Assembly (NCBI GenBank): GCA_964435775.1
Contig: CAYTAP010000002.1
Location: 1 to 64,000 of the forward strand
Origin: CAYTAP01 sp964435775
GTDB taxonomy: Bacteria > Planctomycetota > Phycisphaerae > Tepidisphaerales > Tepidisphaeraceae
Direction of reading: 5' to 3'
DNA length: 64,000 nucleotides
A program made the translations under genes and the position numbers. How positions within the stretch are numbered: position 1 is the stretch's first letter; the number at the start of each line of letters is the position of its first letter. The notes under the pieces were generated by a model that saw nothing but the letters and a program-made list of their open reading frames with translations, made no database searches and was not told the origin of the DNA. Below are positions 8,370-16,856 of the stretch, one piece after another.

Positions 8370-8932
8370 GCGATCTTCGTCGTCCACTCGAGTCCATTGC
8401 CCACCGCCACCGAAATGCTCGATGCATCCTTCCGGCCGCGCAGGAGCTTGATGTAGCCGCCCAATTCCTTTTCGTGCGTCGTCGTGTTGTCGGTCAAAAT
8501 CGATCCACCCACCCTGACCTTCGGCCAAAGAATATTGAAATATGCCTCGCACGCCGGTTTGTCGGCATCGATGAACGCAATATCAATCGGTCCGGCCAAT
8601 TTCTCGGCGATCTCCCGCCCATCCCCCAGGTGATTGACGATGACATCATTCAATCCGGCCTGTGCGAAGGTCAGTTTCGACGAGTCGTATTTCTTCGGAT
8701 CCTTATCCACCGTATGGAGTTCCCCGCCGGTTCGTCGCAGCGCGGCACCCCAGAACAGCCCGCTGAACCCGTAGCTCGTCCCGATCTCCACGATCCGTCT
8801 GGCCGCGCTGGTGAGTGCGATGTAGTAAAGCAGTTCCCCCTCCACCCGCGGGATTTGCCATGCGTCATTGCGCGTCTTGCCGAGCGTTTCCAGTTCGTCA
8901 ATCTTCGCCGCTATTTTGGGGTCGATGGTCAT
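8366..8932 (-). CDS. Class I SAM-dependent O-methyltransferase
   Basis: A 188-residue Rossmann-fold enzyme. The SAM-binding loop is VEIGTSYGFSGL (residues 48-59); the acidic end of strand 2 is LHTVDKDP, and the metal-site region contains IAFIDADKPACEAYF, as in the catechol/caffeoyl-CoA O-methyltransferase group (PF01596). Such enzymes methylate hydroxyl groups using a divalent metal. The stop codon overlaps the moaD start by four bases, so it is the leading gene of the moaD-moaE unit. A link between this enzyme and molybdopterin synthesis is not known; the coupling may only be for expression. Confidence 0.85.
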   Translation of the reverse strand: MTIDPKIAAKIDELETLGKTRNDAWQIPRVEGELLYYIALTSAARRIVEIGTSYGFSGLFWGAALRRTGGELHTVDKDPKKYDSSKLTFAQAGLNDVIVNHLGDGREIAEKLAGPIDIAFIDADKPACEAYFNILWPKVRVGGSILTDNTTTHEKELGGYIKLLRGRKDASSISVAVGNGLEWTTKIA

Positions 8933-8949
8933 GGTTTTGATGAGTGCAT

Positions 8950-9038
8950 GGATTTTCGATTTTTGATTGGCGATTTTCGATTGGGAAGCCTGAACACGCC
9001 CATTATTTCAATCCAAAATCGAAAATCCAAAATCGAAG
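8950..9038. repeat. A+T-rich heptamer repeats in inverted pair
   Basis: The left block (8950-8984) has GATTTTC-like units and the right block (9008-9038) has AATCCAAA/ATCGAAA units. It occupies the spacer between lpxI and the methyltransferase and is closely related to the pair at 7588-7670. Confidence 0.75.
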
Positions 9039-9039
9039 A

Positions 9040-9882
9040 TCATCCTTCTCCCCCATCCCACCCCACGACCGCGATCTTATATCGGTCGGCCAATTCCAGC
9101 ACCCTTGGTTTTTCAAGGATGATCGTTTTCCCCACCTCCAGCACGATTGCCGCCGCACCGGCCGCGTGAAGCTTTTCAATCGTTGTCGTCCCGATCGTCG
9201 GCACATCCACCCGCATGTCCTGCACCGCATTCGATACTTTGATCATCGTCCATCCCCCCGTTTTGCACAGCGCCCCGGCCCGCTCGATCATCGCATTGGT
9301 CCCCTCCAGCGCCTCCACCGCGATCACATCATGATGATACACCGCGATTGACTGTCCGATGTCCAGGCGGCTGATCGTCACGCAGCGCTCCCATCCAAAG
9401 CGGATGTCCTCCCACTGCTTGTCGGTTGGCTGACGCCGGGTCATCACGCCCTGCGTCGCCAGGTGTTCCCGGCAGTATTGAGTCGAGTCGAGCAAGGTGA
9501 TGCCTTCATTGCCGAGTTCTCCAACCAGCGCCTGGAGGTTGGCCTGCGGACGCTTGTCATTGCGCGCGGTGTCAAACCAGAGCCGCGCCGTCCGCCAGTC
9601 GGGAATATACCGAAAGATCGCGAACGGTTCATACATGTGCGACTTCTGAACGCGTCCGACCATGATCGCCTCTGTGCATCCGGCCGACTTGAGCAGCCGG
9701 ATCCAGCGCCCCACGCGCGTGATCCCCGCCCAGTCGAAGCGGTCACATTCCTTGTCCAGGGTCGGCCAGGCGTTGCCACTCAGCCCCACCCCGATGACGC
9801 GCCGCCCCGCCTCGCGTGCTCCGCGCGCCACGAGCAACGGAAACACCCCCTCCCCCGCGATCAGTCCCAAAGGTTCATCCAT
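9040..9882 (-). CDS. lpxI: LpxI-family UDP-2,3-diacylglucosamine pyrophosphatase
   Basis: A 280-residue protein of the DUF1009/LpxI family. Conserved blocks are GLIAGEGVFPLLVARGARE at the N-terminus, the RVGRWIRLLKSAGCTEAIMVG segment split around residue 70, EDIRFGWE and the C-terminal VDVPTIGTTTIEKLHAAGA. LpxI hydrolyses UDP-2,3-diacylglucosamine to lipid X in lipid A synthesis, replacing LpxH. Together with lpxB at the right edge it indicates an outer membrane with lipid A. The start at 9882 gives the normal family N-terminus; the longer frame to 9993 adds unrelated residues. It is divergent from the IclR gene. Confidence 0.92.
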   Translation of the reverse strand: MDEPLGLIAGEGVFPLLVARGAREAGRRVIGVGLSGNAWPTLDKECDRFDWAGITRVGRWIRLLKSAGCTEAIMVGRVQKSHMYEPFAIFRYIPDWRTARLWFDTARNDKRPQANLQALVGELGNEGITLLDSTQYCREHLATQGVMTRRQPTDKQWEDIRFGWERCVTISRLDIGQSIAVYHHDVIAVEALEGTNAMIERAGALCKTGGWTMIKVSNAVQDMRVDVPTIGTTTIEKLHAAGAAAIVLEVGKTIILEKPRVLELADRYKIAVVGWDGGEG

Positions 9883-9983
9883 GGAGTCGATTCTAAAGCC
9901 CCGACCAAAATGAGCAACGTCCGATTCCCAGCGCCAACATCGGATGACTTCCCACAGGGCAAACCATCCCAGGACCGCACACC

Positions 9984-10011
9984 CATTCCGCATTCATCGT
10001 TCCGCATTCCT
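9984..10011. repeat. CATTCCG heptamer repeat, four units
   Basis: Four units near CATTCCG with a strict seven-base period lie in the divergent spacer between lpxI and the IclR gene. Confidence 0.55.
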
Positions 10012-10107
10012 TGCGTCCAGTCCGTCGCTGCCTTCGGCTCTGAGGCTCAGGCTCGAAGAGACGCTTCCGGCTCGTGGCGATTCCTCCTCTTGCATCCACC
10101 AATAATG

Positions 10108-10122
10108 TTGCTACTATAGCAC
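10108..10122. promoter_or_regulatory. Operator-like dyad next to the IclR start
   Basis: TTGCTA-CTA-TAGCA forms a short inverted repeat ending two bases before the ATG at 10124 and contains a TATAGC -10-like element. Autoregulation by IclR proteins through dyads overlapping the promoter is common; this assignment is inference, and no second copy was found before the neighbouring gene at 10931. Confidence 0.3.
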
Positions 10123-10123
10123 C

Positions 10124-10849
10124 ATGCTTCCCGCCCAGCCCAACCAGAGCCTGATCGACGGGCTGGCCTGTCTTCAGGCGCTCGCCGGCGCCGGGCAGGC
10201 CGTCGGGTCGCGCGAGCTTGCCCGGCGGCTTGGCCTCGAACCCACCCGCGCCAATCGCCTCCTCAAAACCCTCGCCCATCTCGGCATCGCCCGCCAGACG
10301 CCCGACAAGCGGTATGCGCCCGGGCCGGCGATGCACGTCCTGGCCGCTCAGGCGATGTTCGGCTCCGGCCTGCTCCGCCGCGCCATGGAGCCCCTCGAAT
10401 CGCTCCGCCGCTTCAACTTGTCCGTGGCGATGGGCGTCCTTTGGCGCGATCAGGTGAGCTACCTCTATCACGGCGCCCCGCACACCAAGCCCGCCGACGC
10501 GCTTGGTCGGGTTGGTCTCTTCCCCGCCACCCGCTCGAGCCTCGGCATGGTGCTTCTGTCGCGGCTGCCCATCCCCGCCGTGCGCCAACTCTATCGAGGC
10601 CAGATGATCCCCCATTACAAATCCATCGCCGAGTTGCTCGCGGCGCTGGCCGGGATTCGCCGCGATGGCTTCGCCCTCGTTCATCCCAACCCCGATCAAA
10701 GCGCCCGCAGCATTGCCGTCGCCATCGCCGACGAGCAGGTGGCTGTCGCCCTTTCCGGCGGCATCAGCGACACGCAAGTGTCCGGCCTCGCCCTCGCTCT
10801 GCATGACGCCGCCGACCAAATCGCCCCCCGGCCGGGCATGACTGGATAA
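10124..10849 (+). CDS. IclR-family transcriptional regulator
   Basis: A 241-residue protein. Residues 10-65 form the winged helix-turn-helix (SRELARRLGLEPTRANRLLKTL with ARQTPDKRYAPGPA as the wing); the remainder is the IclR effector domain, with TRSSLGMVLLSRL near residue 139 and IRRDGFALVHPN near 180. IclR proteins control catabolic genes in response to small acids or sugars. It is followed, 81 bases downstream on the same strand, by a propeller-like gene that is a plausible target or operon partner. Confidence 0.9.
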   Translation: MLPAQPNQSLIDGLACLQALAGAGQAVGSRELARRLGLEPTRANRLLKTLAHLGIARQTPDKRYAPGPAMHVLAAQAMFGSGLLRRAMEPLESLRRFNLSVAMGVLWRDQVSYLYHGAPHTKPADALGRVGLFPATRSSLGMVLLSRLPIPAVRQLYRGQMIPHYKSIAELLAALAGIRRDGFALVHPNPDQSARSIAVAIADEQVAVALSGGISDTQVSGLALALHDAADQIAPRPGMTG

Positions 10850-10930
10850 CTGTTACCCAAACCTTCAACTGACGCCCGAATGTTCGAGTGTGATTGATCT
10901 ACGACCTTAAACCCTCAACCAAGGTTTCCC

Positions 10931-12322
10931 ATGAACGCCGTTCAAAGTTTCTCCGGTGTTGTTCCCTCCCTCGCCCAGGTGTCCGATCTTGGTCCACCCC
11001 GCAGCGAGTGCGGCGTCGGCTGTCTGATGCCCTGGGCCGGCGCGCTGTATGTCCTCAACTACAGTTCCCACAAACGCACGACCGGAACCGGCGTCAGCCT
11101 CCGCCGAATTTCCTCAGACATGACGATGGAAATCGTGCCCCAAACCCTCGGCGTTGATGGCACCTACACCAACCGCTTCGTCCACCACGCCTCCAACCAG
11201 ATCATCATCGGCCCGCACGTCATCGATGCCCATCACAACATCCGAACCGTCCCGGAGCTCGTTGAAATCCGCACCTGCGGCACGACGCTTCACATGACCG
11301 ATCCCGACAACCTCGTTTATGTCCTGGGTATGGAAGGCGAGCTTTTCGAGCTTAACGTGCGCACGCTCGCCTGCCGACAAATTGACGATCTCTGGAAAAC
11401 CCTCGGCATCGATTCCGATCAGATGTCCAACGTCCATTTCAAGGATTGCTACTGCATGTTCGGCCGACTCGTCGTCGTCTCCAACGGCTACAACGACCGC
11501 GACTGGGCGGGCAAACAATCCTTTGGACGGCTTGCCGAGTTCGACGGCAAGAGTTGGAAGATTATCCACCGCAAACCCTTCACCTGCGTCTCCGGGCGGC
11601 ACGGATTCGGCGGCACGATCTTCGCCACCGGCTGGGACCAAGCCTCCGCCCTCATGTGTGTGTTCACTGACGCGGATAAGAAATGGACGACCTACCGTCT
11701 CCCCAAAGCCAGCCATTGCTTCGACCACAAGTGGCAAACCGAATGGCCGCGCATCCGTGAGACCGAACATGAGCGCCTCCTCATGGATCACCACGGCATG
11801 TTCTATGAGCTTTCCCCCTGGGCCTACGGCAACCGCGTGTGGGGCGTGCGTCCGATCAGCACGCATCTTTGGGTTCTCGGCGACTTCTGCACTTGGCGAG
11901 GCATGATGGTCATGGGCGCCGACAACGCATCCCCTTCTCATGGCGTTTCGCCGACGACCGCCGAGCCTCAGTCCGGCCTCTGGTTCGGCAAAACAGACGA
12001 TCTATGGAATTTTGGCAAGCCCAAAGGGTGGGGCGGCCCGTGGTACGAAACCCCCATCGAGGCCGGCGTCCCCTCCGACCCGTACCTGATGACCGGCTTC
12101 GACCAGAAGTGCCTTCACCTCTCCCACGACGCCCCCAAAAGCATCCGCGTCACCGTCGAGATCGACTTCCTCGGCGCCGGGCAGTTCAAGGCTTACACCC
12201 AGTTGACGGTTGAACCGGGTGTGGCCGCCACCCAATGCTTCCCCCCCGGCTTCAGCGCCCACTGGGTCCGCCTCATCAGCGACACCGCCTGCATGGCGTC
12301 GGGGCAGTTCTTCTATACCTGA
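10931..12322 (+). CDS. Unknown propeller-like protein beside IclR regulator
   Basis: A 463-residue protein with no signal peptide, rich in Trp, His and Gly. The pattern of repeated short beta segments (GALYVLNYSSHKR, GELFELNVRTLACR, FGRLAEFDGKSWKII, DHHGMFYELSP, GLWFGKTDDLWNFGKPKGWG) suggests a beta-propeller followed by a small C-terminal beta domain (residues about 385-463). I recognise no characterised family. Proteins of this look occur in planctomycete and verrucomicrobial sugar loci, so a role in glycan metabolism is possible, but no catalytic residues can be assigned. AAGG lies eight bases before the ATG. Confidence 0.7.
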   Translation: MNAVQSFSGVVPSLAQVSDLGPPRSECGVGCLMPWAGALYVLNYSSHKRTTGTGVSLRRISSDMTMEIVPQTLGVDGTYTNRFVHHASNQIIIGPHVIDAHHNIRTVPELVEIRTCGTTLHMTDPDNLVYVLGMEGELFELNVRTLACRQIDDLWKTLGIDSDQMSNVHFKDCYCMFGRLVVVSNGYNDRDWAGKQSFGRLAEFDGKSWKIIHRKPFTCVSGRHGFGGTIFATGWDQASALMCVFTDADKKWTTYRLPKASHCFDHKWQTEWPRIRETEHERLLMDHHGMFYELSPWAYGNRVWGVRPISTHLWVLGDFCTWRGMMVMGADNASPSHGVSPTTAEPQSGLWFGKTDDLWNFGKPKGWGGPWYETPIEAGVPSDPYLMTGFDQKCLHLSHDAPKSIRVTVEIDFLGAGQFKAYTQLTVEPGVAATQCFPPGFSAHWVRLISDTACMASGQFFYT

Positions 12323-12328
12323 TCCTGC

Positions 12329-12426
12329 GGATGGATGACGGATGAAGGATGAAGGATGAGAAGAGGAACATCGAACATCGAACGTTCAACGGTGCGCGGG
12401 GTTCAATGTTGGATGTTCAATGTTGA
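12329..12426. repeat. Two adjacent heptamer families (GGATGAA; GAACATC in inverted pair)
   Basis: Units of GGATGAA (12329-12360) are followed by GAACATC-like units (12366-12390) and then by the complementary TTCAATG/TTGGATG-like units (12402-12426). All keep a seven-base period. The block separates the propeller-like gene from hicB. Confidence 0.7.
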
Positions 12427-12547
12427 CTGTTCGGCGGTCGTCTTCTCCCCGTTCCGCTTTGAGCTGCGACCCCTCCCGCTTCTATTTCCGCATGGTTCGG
12501 CTACGATGTTGTCGGCGGGCGCCTATCATTGATGAAGGAAATCCATC

Positions 12548-12757
12548 ATGGACGAAGTGGCAATCCGTTTGCATATCGAACCTTTGGAAGAAGGCGGCTT
12601 TGTCGCCACCAGTCCGGATGTGCCGGGGCTGGTGGCCGAGGGACGCAGCATCGTCGAGGCGGCGCAAATCGCGCAGGGTGTGGCCAGACGAATTGTCGAA
12701 TCCTGCATCAACCGCAACGCCCCCCTCGCCCCGGCGTTGTCAGCCCTTGATGGATAG
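12548..12757 (+). CDS. HicB-like antitoxin-type protein, orphan
   Basis: A 69-residue protein with the partial RNase H-like fold of HicB: IRLHIEPLEEGGFVATSPDVPGL followed by the EGRSIVEAAQIAQ helix. AAGGA lies eight bases before the ATG. HicB normally neutralises the HicA mRNA interferase, and the pair are adjacent. No HicA-like frame was found in the 200 bases on either side, and no C-terminal DNA-binding helix is present. It may be a solitary relic or a free-standing HicB-like regulator; the partner could only be hidden if the gap at 12897 conceals it. Confidence 0.75.
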   Translation: MDEVAIRLHIEPLEEGGFVATSPDVPGLVAEGRSIVEAAQIAQGVARRIVESCINRNAPLAPALSALDG

Positions 12758-12896
12758 CGCACATCACGCCCGATGAATTGATTCCCCCACCTCTCCCTCA
12801 TCACCCATCAATCCATCAGAGACGAATCCCGAGCCACTGTACTCACTTCTCGCTCTCCACGCTGCGTCAATCTCTTGTACGAATCCGGCGTGAATC

Positions 12897-12906
12897 NNNN
12901 NNNNNN
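12897..12906. other. Assembly gap of ten Ns
   Basis: Ten consecutive N characters mark a scaffold join. The true distance is unknown, so order and spacing between hicB and the antiporter gene rest on the scaffolding. Nothing coding is recognisable at either edge. Confidence 0.98.
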
Positions 12907-12974
12907 CCCCCGGAGTACCGGTGGAGGGGGTGGGATTTACGACGGCGCGAGAATCACCCCTGATGCGTATTACT

Positions 12975-13053
12975 CTCCTCCGCGCTCTCCGCGTCTCTGC
13001 GGTGAATCCCCTCCCCCCGCGTCAAAAATCAAAAATCGAAAATCAAAAATCCC
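12975..13053. repeat. CTCCGCG-type block and AATCAAA heptamers
   Basis: 12975-13006 carries repeated CTCCGCG/TCTGCGG words like those in the 39489-39720 element; 13022-13053 has about four AATCAAA/ATCGAAA units. They lie immediately downstream of the antiporter stop. Confidence 0.6.
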
Positions 13054-14541
13054 TCACCCCTCCGGCCCGCCGAAGAGGAGTTGGATGAAAGCGTGATCCT
13101 CGCTTCGATTGAACAGTGACACATGATCGCCAGCCAGGAGCGTGGTCTGCCCCTTGGGGGCGATCAGCTCCTTGTCGCGGACGATGAGGACGACCGCCGA
13201 TCCGGCCGGGAATTCGATCTCCGACAGCTTCGCTCCGCAGACCGCCAGCGAGGCGTCGATGTAATAGTTGGTGATCTCCCCGTTGAGCGCGAAGGTCGAG
13301 CTGATCTCCATCGCGGCGGCCGGCGCGGGTCTGCCGGGCACATCAAGCTTCATCCGCCGGGTGAGGTACTGAATCGTCGCGCCGGGGACGATGCTGCTCA
13401 CGACGACGATGAAGAAGACGAGGTTGAAGATCAAGTCCGCCCCCGGCACGCCGGCGAGCACTGGAAACGTTCCCAGGATGATCGGCACCGCGCCGCGCAA
13501 TCCCACCCAGGACAAATACGCCACCTGCCTCTTCGGATAGCCGAACGGCAGCATGCAAAGGATCACCGCCACCGGGCGGGCGACAAACGCCAGCGCCAAT
13601 CCCACCCCAAGGCCCACGCCTGCAATTCCCAACAGATGCGATGGCGTGACGAGCAATCCCAGCATGAGGAACATCGAGATCTGGCTCAGCCACGCGAAGG
13701 CATCATGGATTCGACGAAGTCCGTTGCGGTAGGGGAGTGTGCCATTGCCCAGGATGACGCCGGTTGTGAACACCGCCAGGAACCCGCTCCCCTGCACGAT
13801 CGTCGCCACGCCGAAGGATAGGAACGCGATCGCCAGCGTCAGCGCTGGATAAAGTCCCGCCGTCGAGAGCCGCACGCGAATCAGGATCGTCCTTCCGAGA
13901 TACCCGAAGAGAATCCCCACAACCGCGCCGATGGCCAGTTGCGTCGGCACCCCCAGCACGAGCGACCACCCCATCCCCCCGGCCGCCTTCGCCATCATCA
14001 CCTGAATCAAACTCGTCGTCAGGATGACCGCCATCGGGTCATTGATGCACGACTCGACCTCCAGTGTTCGCGCCAGTTGCGGCGTCAGGTTCAGTCGCCC
14101 GCCGCGCAGAACCGCGAAGACCGCCGCCGAATCCGTCGAGCTGACCACCGCGCCCAGCAGGAGCGCCGCCTCCCAAGGCAACCCAAAGAGTCGTGCGAAG
14201 AGCGCGGTGATCGCCGCCGTTAAAAAAACCCCAACCGTGGCCAGCAGCGTCGCCGGGTAGAGCACGCGCCGAATGTCCCCCAGCGCCGTGTTCAATCCAC
14301 CGTCGAACAGGATCAGCGCCAGCGCCATCGTCCCCACCCGCGTCGCGAACGAATAGTCGCTGAACTCAATCCCCCCCAGCCCCTGCGAGCCGCCGAGCAT
14401 CCCCAGCACCAAAAAGAGCAAAACAATCGGTATCCCCAGCCGATCCACCCCCCGGCTGAACAGCACGCTCACGGCAATGAGCAGGCCGAAGATGCTCAGG
14501 AAGATGGCGGTCGTCAATGGTTCGGTGGCGGCAAGAATCAT
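13054..14541 (-). CDS. Potassium/proton antiporter (CPA1, NhaP2/CvrA type) with regulatory tail
   Basis: A 495-residue protein with about twelve helices followed by a cytosolic domain. Key residues of cation:proton antiporters are visible: ALILFDGGL (residues 75-83), the ST-D137 pair in SSTDSAAVFAVL and N167-D168 in ESCINDPMAVIL; SWVGLRGAVPI lies near residue 350. The C-terminal 90 residues (LSEIEFPAGSAVVLIVRDKE, LLAGDHVSLF) match a TrkA-C/RCK_C domain, the arrangement of K+/H+ antiporters NhaP2/CvrA. The start at 14541 begins directly with the first helix; the longer frame to 14673 runs through repeat sequence. Confidence 0.9.
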   Translation of the reverse strand: MILAATEPLTTAIFLSIFGLLIAVSVLFSRGVDRLGIPIVLLFLVLGMLGGSQGLGGIEFSDYSFATRVGTMALALILFDGGLNTALGDIRRVLYPATLLATVGVFLTAAITALFARLFGLPWEAALLLGAVVSSTDSAAVFAVLRGGRLNLTPQLARTLEVESCINDPMAVILTTSLIQVMMAKAAGGMGWSLVLGVPTQLAIGAVVGILFGYLGRTILIRVRLSTAGLYPALTLAIAFLSFGVATIVQGSGFLAVFTTGVILGNGTLPYRNGLRRIHDAFAWLSQISMFLMLGLLVTPSHLLGIAGVGLGVGLALAFVARPVAVILCMLPFGYPKRQVAYLSWVGLRGAVPIILGTFPVLAGVPGADLIFNLVFFIVVVSSIVPGATIQYLTRRMKLDVPGRPAPAAAMEISSTFALNGEITNYYIDASLAVCGAKLSEIEFPAGSAVVLIVRDKELIAPKGQTTLLAGDHVSLFNRSEDHAFIQLLFGGPEG

Positions 14542-14623
14542 CACCGCCCTAACGTAGCCGATCAGCGCGCAAGGAAGAAATCCCTGTGCCGCGTGCCGCC
14601 GGATGCGGCTCGGACGAAGCGCC

Positions 14624-14665
14624 GTAGCATGGGCGACCCGCCCATGTGTTCCCGTACCCGGGAAC
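14624..14665. repeat. CATGGGCG hairpin with second small hairpin
   Basis: CATGGGCG-ACC-CGCCCATG is followed at once by GTTCCCGTACCCGGGAAC. The same two-hairpin order recurs at 60196-60236 (CACGGGCG version), so this is a dispersed palindromic family. Confidence 0.75.
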
Positions 14666-14815
14666 CAATGCATCCGCTCATTCTTCTTTTTACGGGGGGA
14701 TTTTCAACGCGGGTCGGCGGCAGCCCACCATTGTATCGGCCCCGCTTCATGATCCGGTTCTCGATGCCCACCCCGCGCAGCGCCGCATGGTCTTCGGATG
14801 CGCGAATTGATCACG

Positions 14816-14870
14816 AAAGAACGCAAAGAGCGGATAGAAGAATCATCTTCTAACGCTCTTTGCGTTCTTT
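14816..14870. terminator. Long perfect hairpin, possible terminator
   Basis: Arms of 17 bases (14816-14832 and 14854-14870; AAAGAACGCAAAGAGCG and its complement) enclose a loop that itself contains a second stem (TAGAAGA/TCTTCTA). It lies between two minus-strand genes, downstream of nothing on the plus strand. It could end the transcript of the PEP-CTERM gene; no long T-run follows, and it may equally be a mobile palindrome. Confidence 0.5.
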
Positions 14871-15003
14871 TGCGGTAAAACTTTGTTCCTCGCTGCATAG
14901 CGCCCGGCGTCATCAGCGGGTATCTCCCGCCGGCTGATACCTCCACTGCCTCAGCACCTCGCCAGGCGAAGACATGGGCAGAGCGCGCCCGTGCTGCGTT
15001 CCG

Positions 15004-16461
15004 TCACGCCATCCGTCGCCGACGGGCAAGCAGGCCGAGCCCGCCTATGGCGAGCAGGCCGAGCGTCGCCGGTTCGGGGACGACTGTGAGCACGACGTCA
15101 TGGCCATTGTTGCTGAGGCCAAGCGTGCCGGTGTAGTCGCCGATTGATCCTTGGAGATTCGAGCCGAGCGTGCCGACAATGGCTTGGCTCGTACTGAACA
15201 ACGTGTATTCACCGGTTGCCAGCGTCGAGTCGGGAAGATTGAATGCGAAATCCTCAAACCCCAAAGCACCGCTGCCGATCTTCAGAGCGCCGCTGCCCAG
15301 AACAATCTTGTCGCTGTTCCCCGGCGTGGAAAGATCAAACAGCAGCCTTTCATCATAGGTGGGGGAACTCACGCTGTTCGTAAGATCGAGCCCTGCGGAG
15401 GTGATCGTCAGCGTGCCGATCTGATCAGCCGCAGCGCCCGGCGACAAGCCGGCCGATGCGTTCATGCTGATGCTGCTGTTGCCGACCGTTCCAGTTCCAC
15501 CCAGCAGCCCGCCGCCACGAACCCTCAATTCCCCGGTGCCGCTGCCCGACCCGCCAAGCTGCGGATCATTGTTCACCAGCAGGACGCCGTAGAAATTATC
15601 GCTGTCGGTGTTGCCGATGAACGTGATCCCGCTGTAGCTTTGGGCATGCTTGATTTCCATCAGCGACACGGTGGCGCCCGCCGACATCCCGATGGCGGGA
15701 TTGGTTGCCCCGGTCATGGCATTGGTCGCGTCAATGATCGCGGTACTGTCGCCGGACATCCGAAACTGGTTTTGCGACATGACGCCGGTCGCGGTCAACT
15801 TGACCGTCGCGCCGCCGCCACTCATCTGTATGCCGTAGGAGGGTGGAGTGGTGGGATAGGTGATGGCGCTGTTGAAAATCACCGTGCCGGTGCCCCCAAC
15901 ATTAATTTGGTTCGTCGAGTCGATGGCGCCGTTGAAGGCAAATGTCCGCCCGGGAACGGCACTGATCGTTGTGGTTGTTTTCAAATCCAACGGCATGTTG
16001 AAGTTGATCACACGATCCGGCTGGCCGTTGCCGGGGGCCGAAGCGTTGATCGTGGCGTTCCCCGAAGCCCGCGCCACCGTCAGCGTCTGACCCGTGAAAA
16101 CGTAGGGACCGATATTCGACCCGAAGCTCAAGGCGCCGATGGTGCGCCCCGAATCCACCACCACGCCATTGAAGTTGCTGTTGTACCAGAATGAGGCGGT
16201 GTCGTTGGTTCCGGTGACGCCGGTGCTCGTGTTGCCGGGAACTTCCGAGGCGTTTGAGATGCCGGCCCAGTTTTTATAATTACCCCAGTCGCCGTCTTGC
16301 GCTGCCGTCACCCAGTTGGTGCTGTTTGCCAGCGCCGACGCCGCTCCCATCCCGGCGCACGCCGCAAATGCCAGCGCCGTCAACGCGCATCGACCGTGCC
16401 GATGGAGTGCGTGCTTGTGTGCGGGATTGATCGAATCCGATTCATTCATGGCGATGCCCAT
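15004..16461 (-). CDS. Secreted PEP-CTERM-anchored autotransporter-like repeat protein
   Basis: A 485-residue exported protein. A signal peptide follows a long charged n-region (CALTALAFAACAGMGAASALA). The body is Ser/Thr/Gly/Asn-rich beta-helix sequence with autotransporter-associated repeat features (GGTGTVIFNSAITYPTTP, GGGLLGGTGTVG, AGLSPGAAADQIGTLTI). The C-terminus is a textbook PEP-CTERM sorting signal: VPEPATLGLLAIGGLGLLA followed by RRRR. Exosortase/EpsH systems process such tails and the proteins are linked to exopolysaccharide matrices. AGGAGG eight bases before the ATG at 16461 fixes the start; the frame to 16515 has no such site. No exosortase gene is in this window. Confidence 0.92.
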   Translation of the reverse strand: MGIAMNESDSINPAHKHALHRHGRCALTALAFAACAGMGAASALANSTNWVTAAQDGDWGNYKNWAGISNASEVPGNTSTGVTGTNDTASFWYNSNFNGVVVDSGRTIGALSFGSNIGPYVFTGQTLTVARASGNATINASAPGNGQPDRVINFNMPLDLKTTTTISAVPGRTFAFNGAIDSTNQINVGGTGTVIFNSAITYPTTPPSYGIQMSGGGATVKLTATGVMSQNQFRMSGDSTAIIDATNAMTGATNPAIGMSAGATVSLMEIKHAQSYSGITFIGNTDSDNFYGVLLVNNDPQLGGSGSGTGELRVRGGGLLGGTGTVGNSSISMNASAGLSPGAAADQIGTLTITSAGLDLTNSVSSPTYDERLLFDLSTPGNSDKIVLGSGALKIGSGALGFEDFAFNLPDSTLATGEYTLFSTSQAIVGTLGSNLQGSIGDYTGTLGLSNNGHDVVLTVVPEPATLGLLAIGGLGLLARRRRMA

Positions 16462-16856
16462 AATCCGTACCTCCTGCTCCAGTGAAGCGAATGTGTCGCG
16501 ACGCTCATTCTTCATTGTATACTAGAGCCCGGATGATGCAAGGCAATATTTTTACAAATGAAGATTACGTTCGAAATGCTGAACCCCTCCCAGTCAACTC
16601 CAAAACCGCTTGTCCGCATCAAAGCCAACGATTGTACTAAAAATGTATCCGTAACCTATTTTAACGAACCCATTTGCAGCCTGCACCGGCCTTATGAACT
16701 TAAACGCCGAAAAGGCAGCGCGACGACTGAGTCCGCTTCACAAGTCTTTGAAATCACCCAAAGGTCGGTGCCGCGCACGTCATCTTTTCGCACGGAGGAC
16801 TGATTTTCGCCGCTGTGGTACGATCTCGCGTGGCGGTGTGCGGAGGAGTTGATCCG
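16462..16856. other. Spacer of about 395 bp without recognised gene
   Basis: The spacer is divergent between the PEP-CTERM gene and rarA and is A+T-richer than its surroundings (for example at 16540-16660). A TATACA element near 16520 on the minus strand could be a -10 box for the PEP-CTERM gene. No conserved frame, repeat or RNA was recognised. Confidence 0.5.

Noticed and set aside
10850..10930. AAACCTT/AAGGTTT inverted words as a regulator site before the propeller-like gene
   Set aside because: Only seven bases over 60 bases of separation; expected by chance.
12758..12974. hicA or other gene around the N gap
   Set aside because: Short frames here run into Ns and have no HicA signature.
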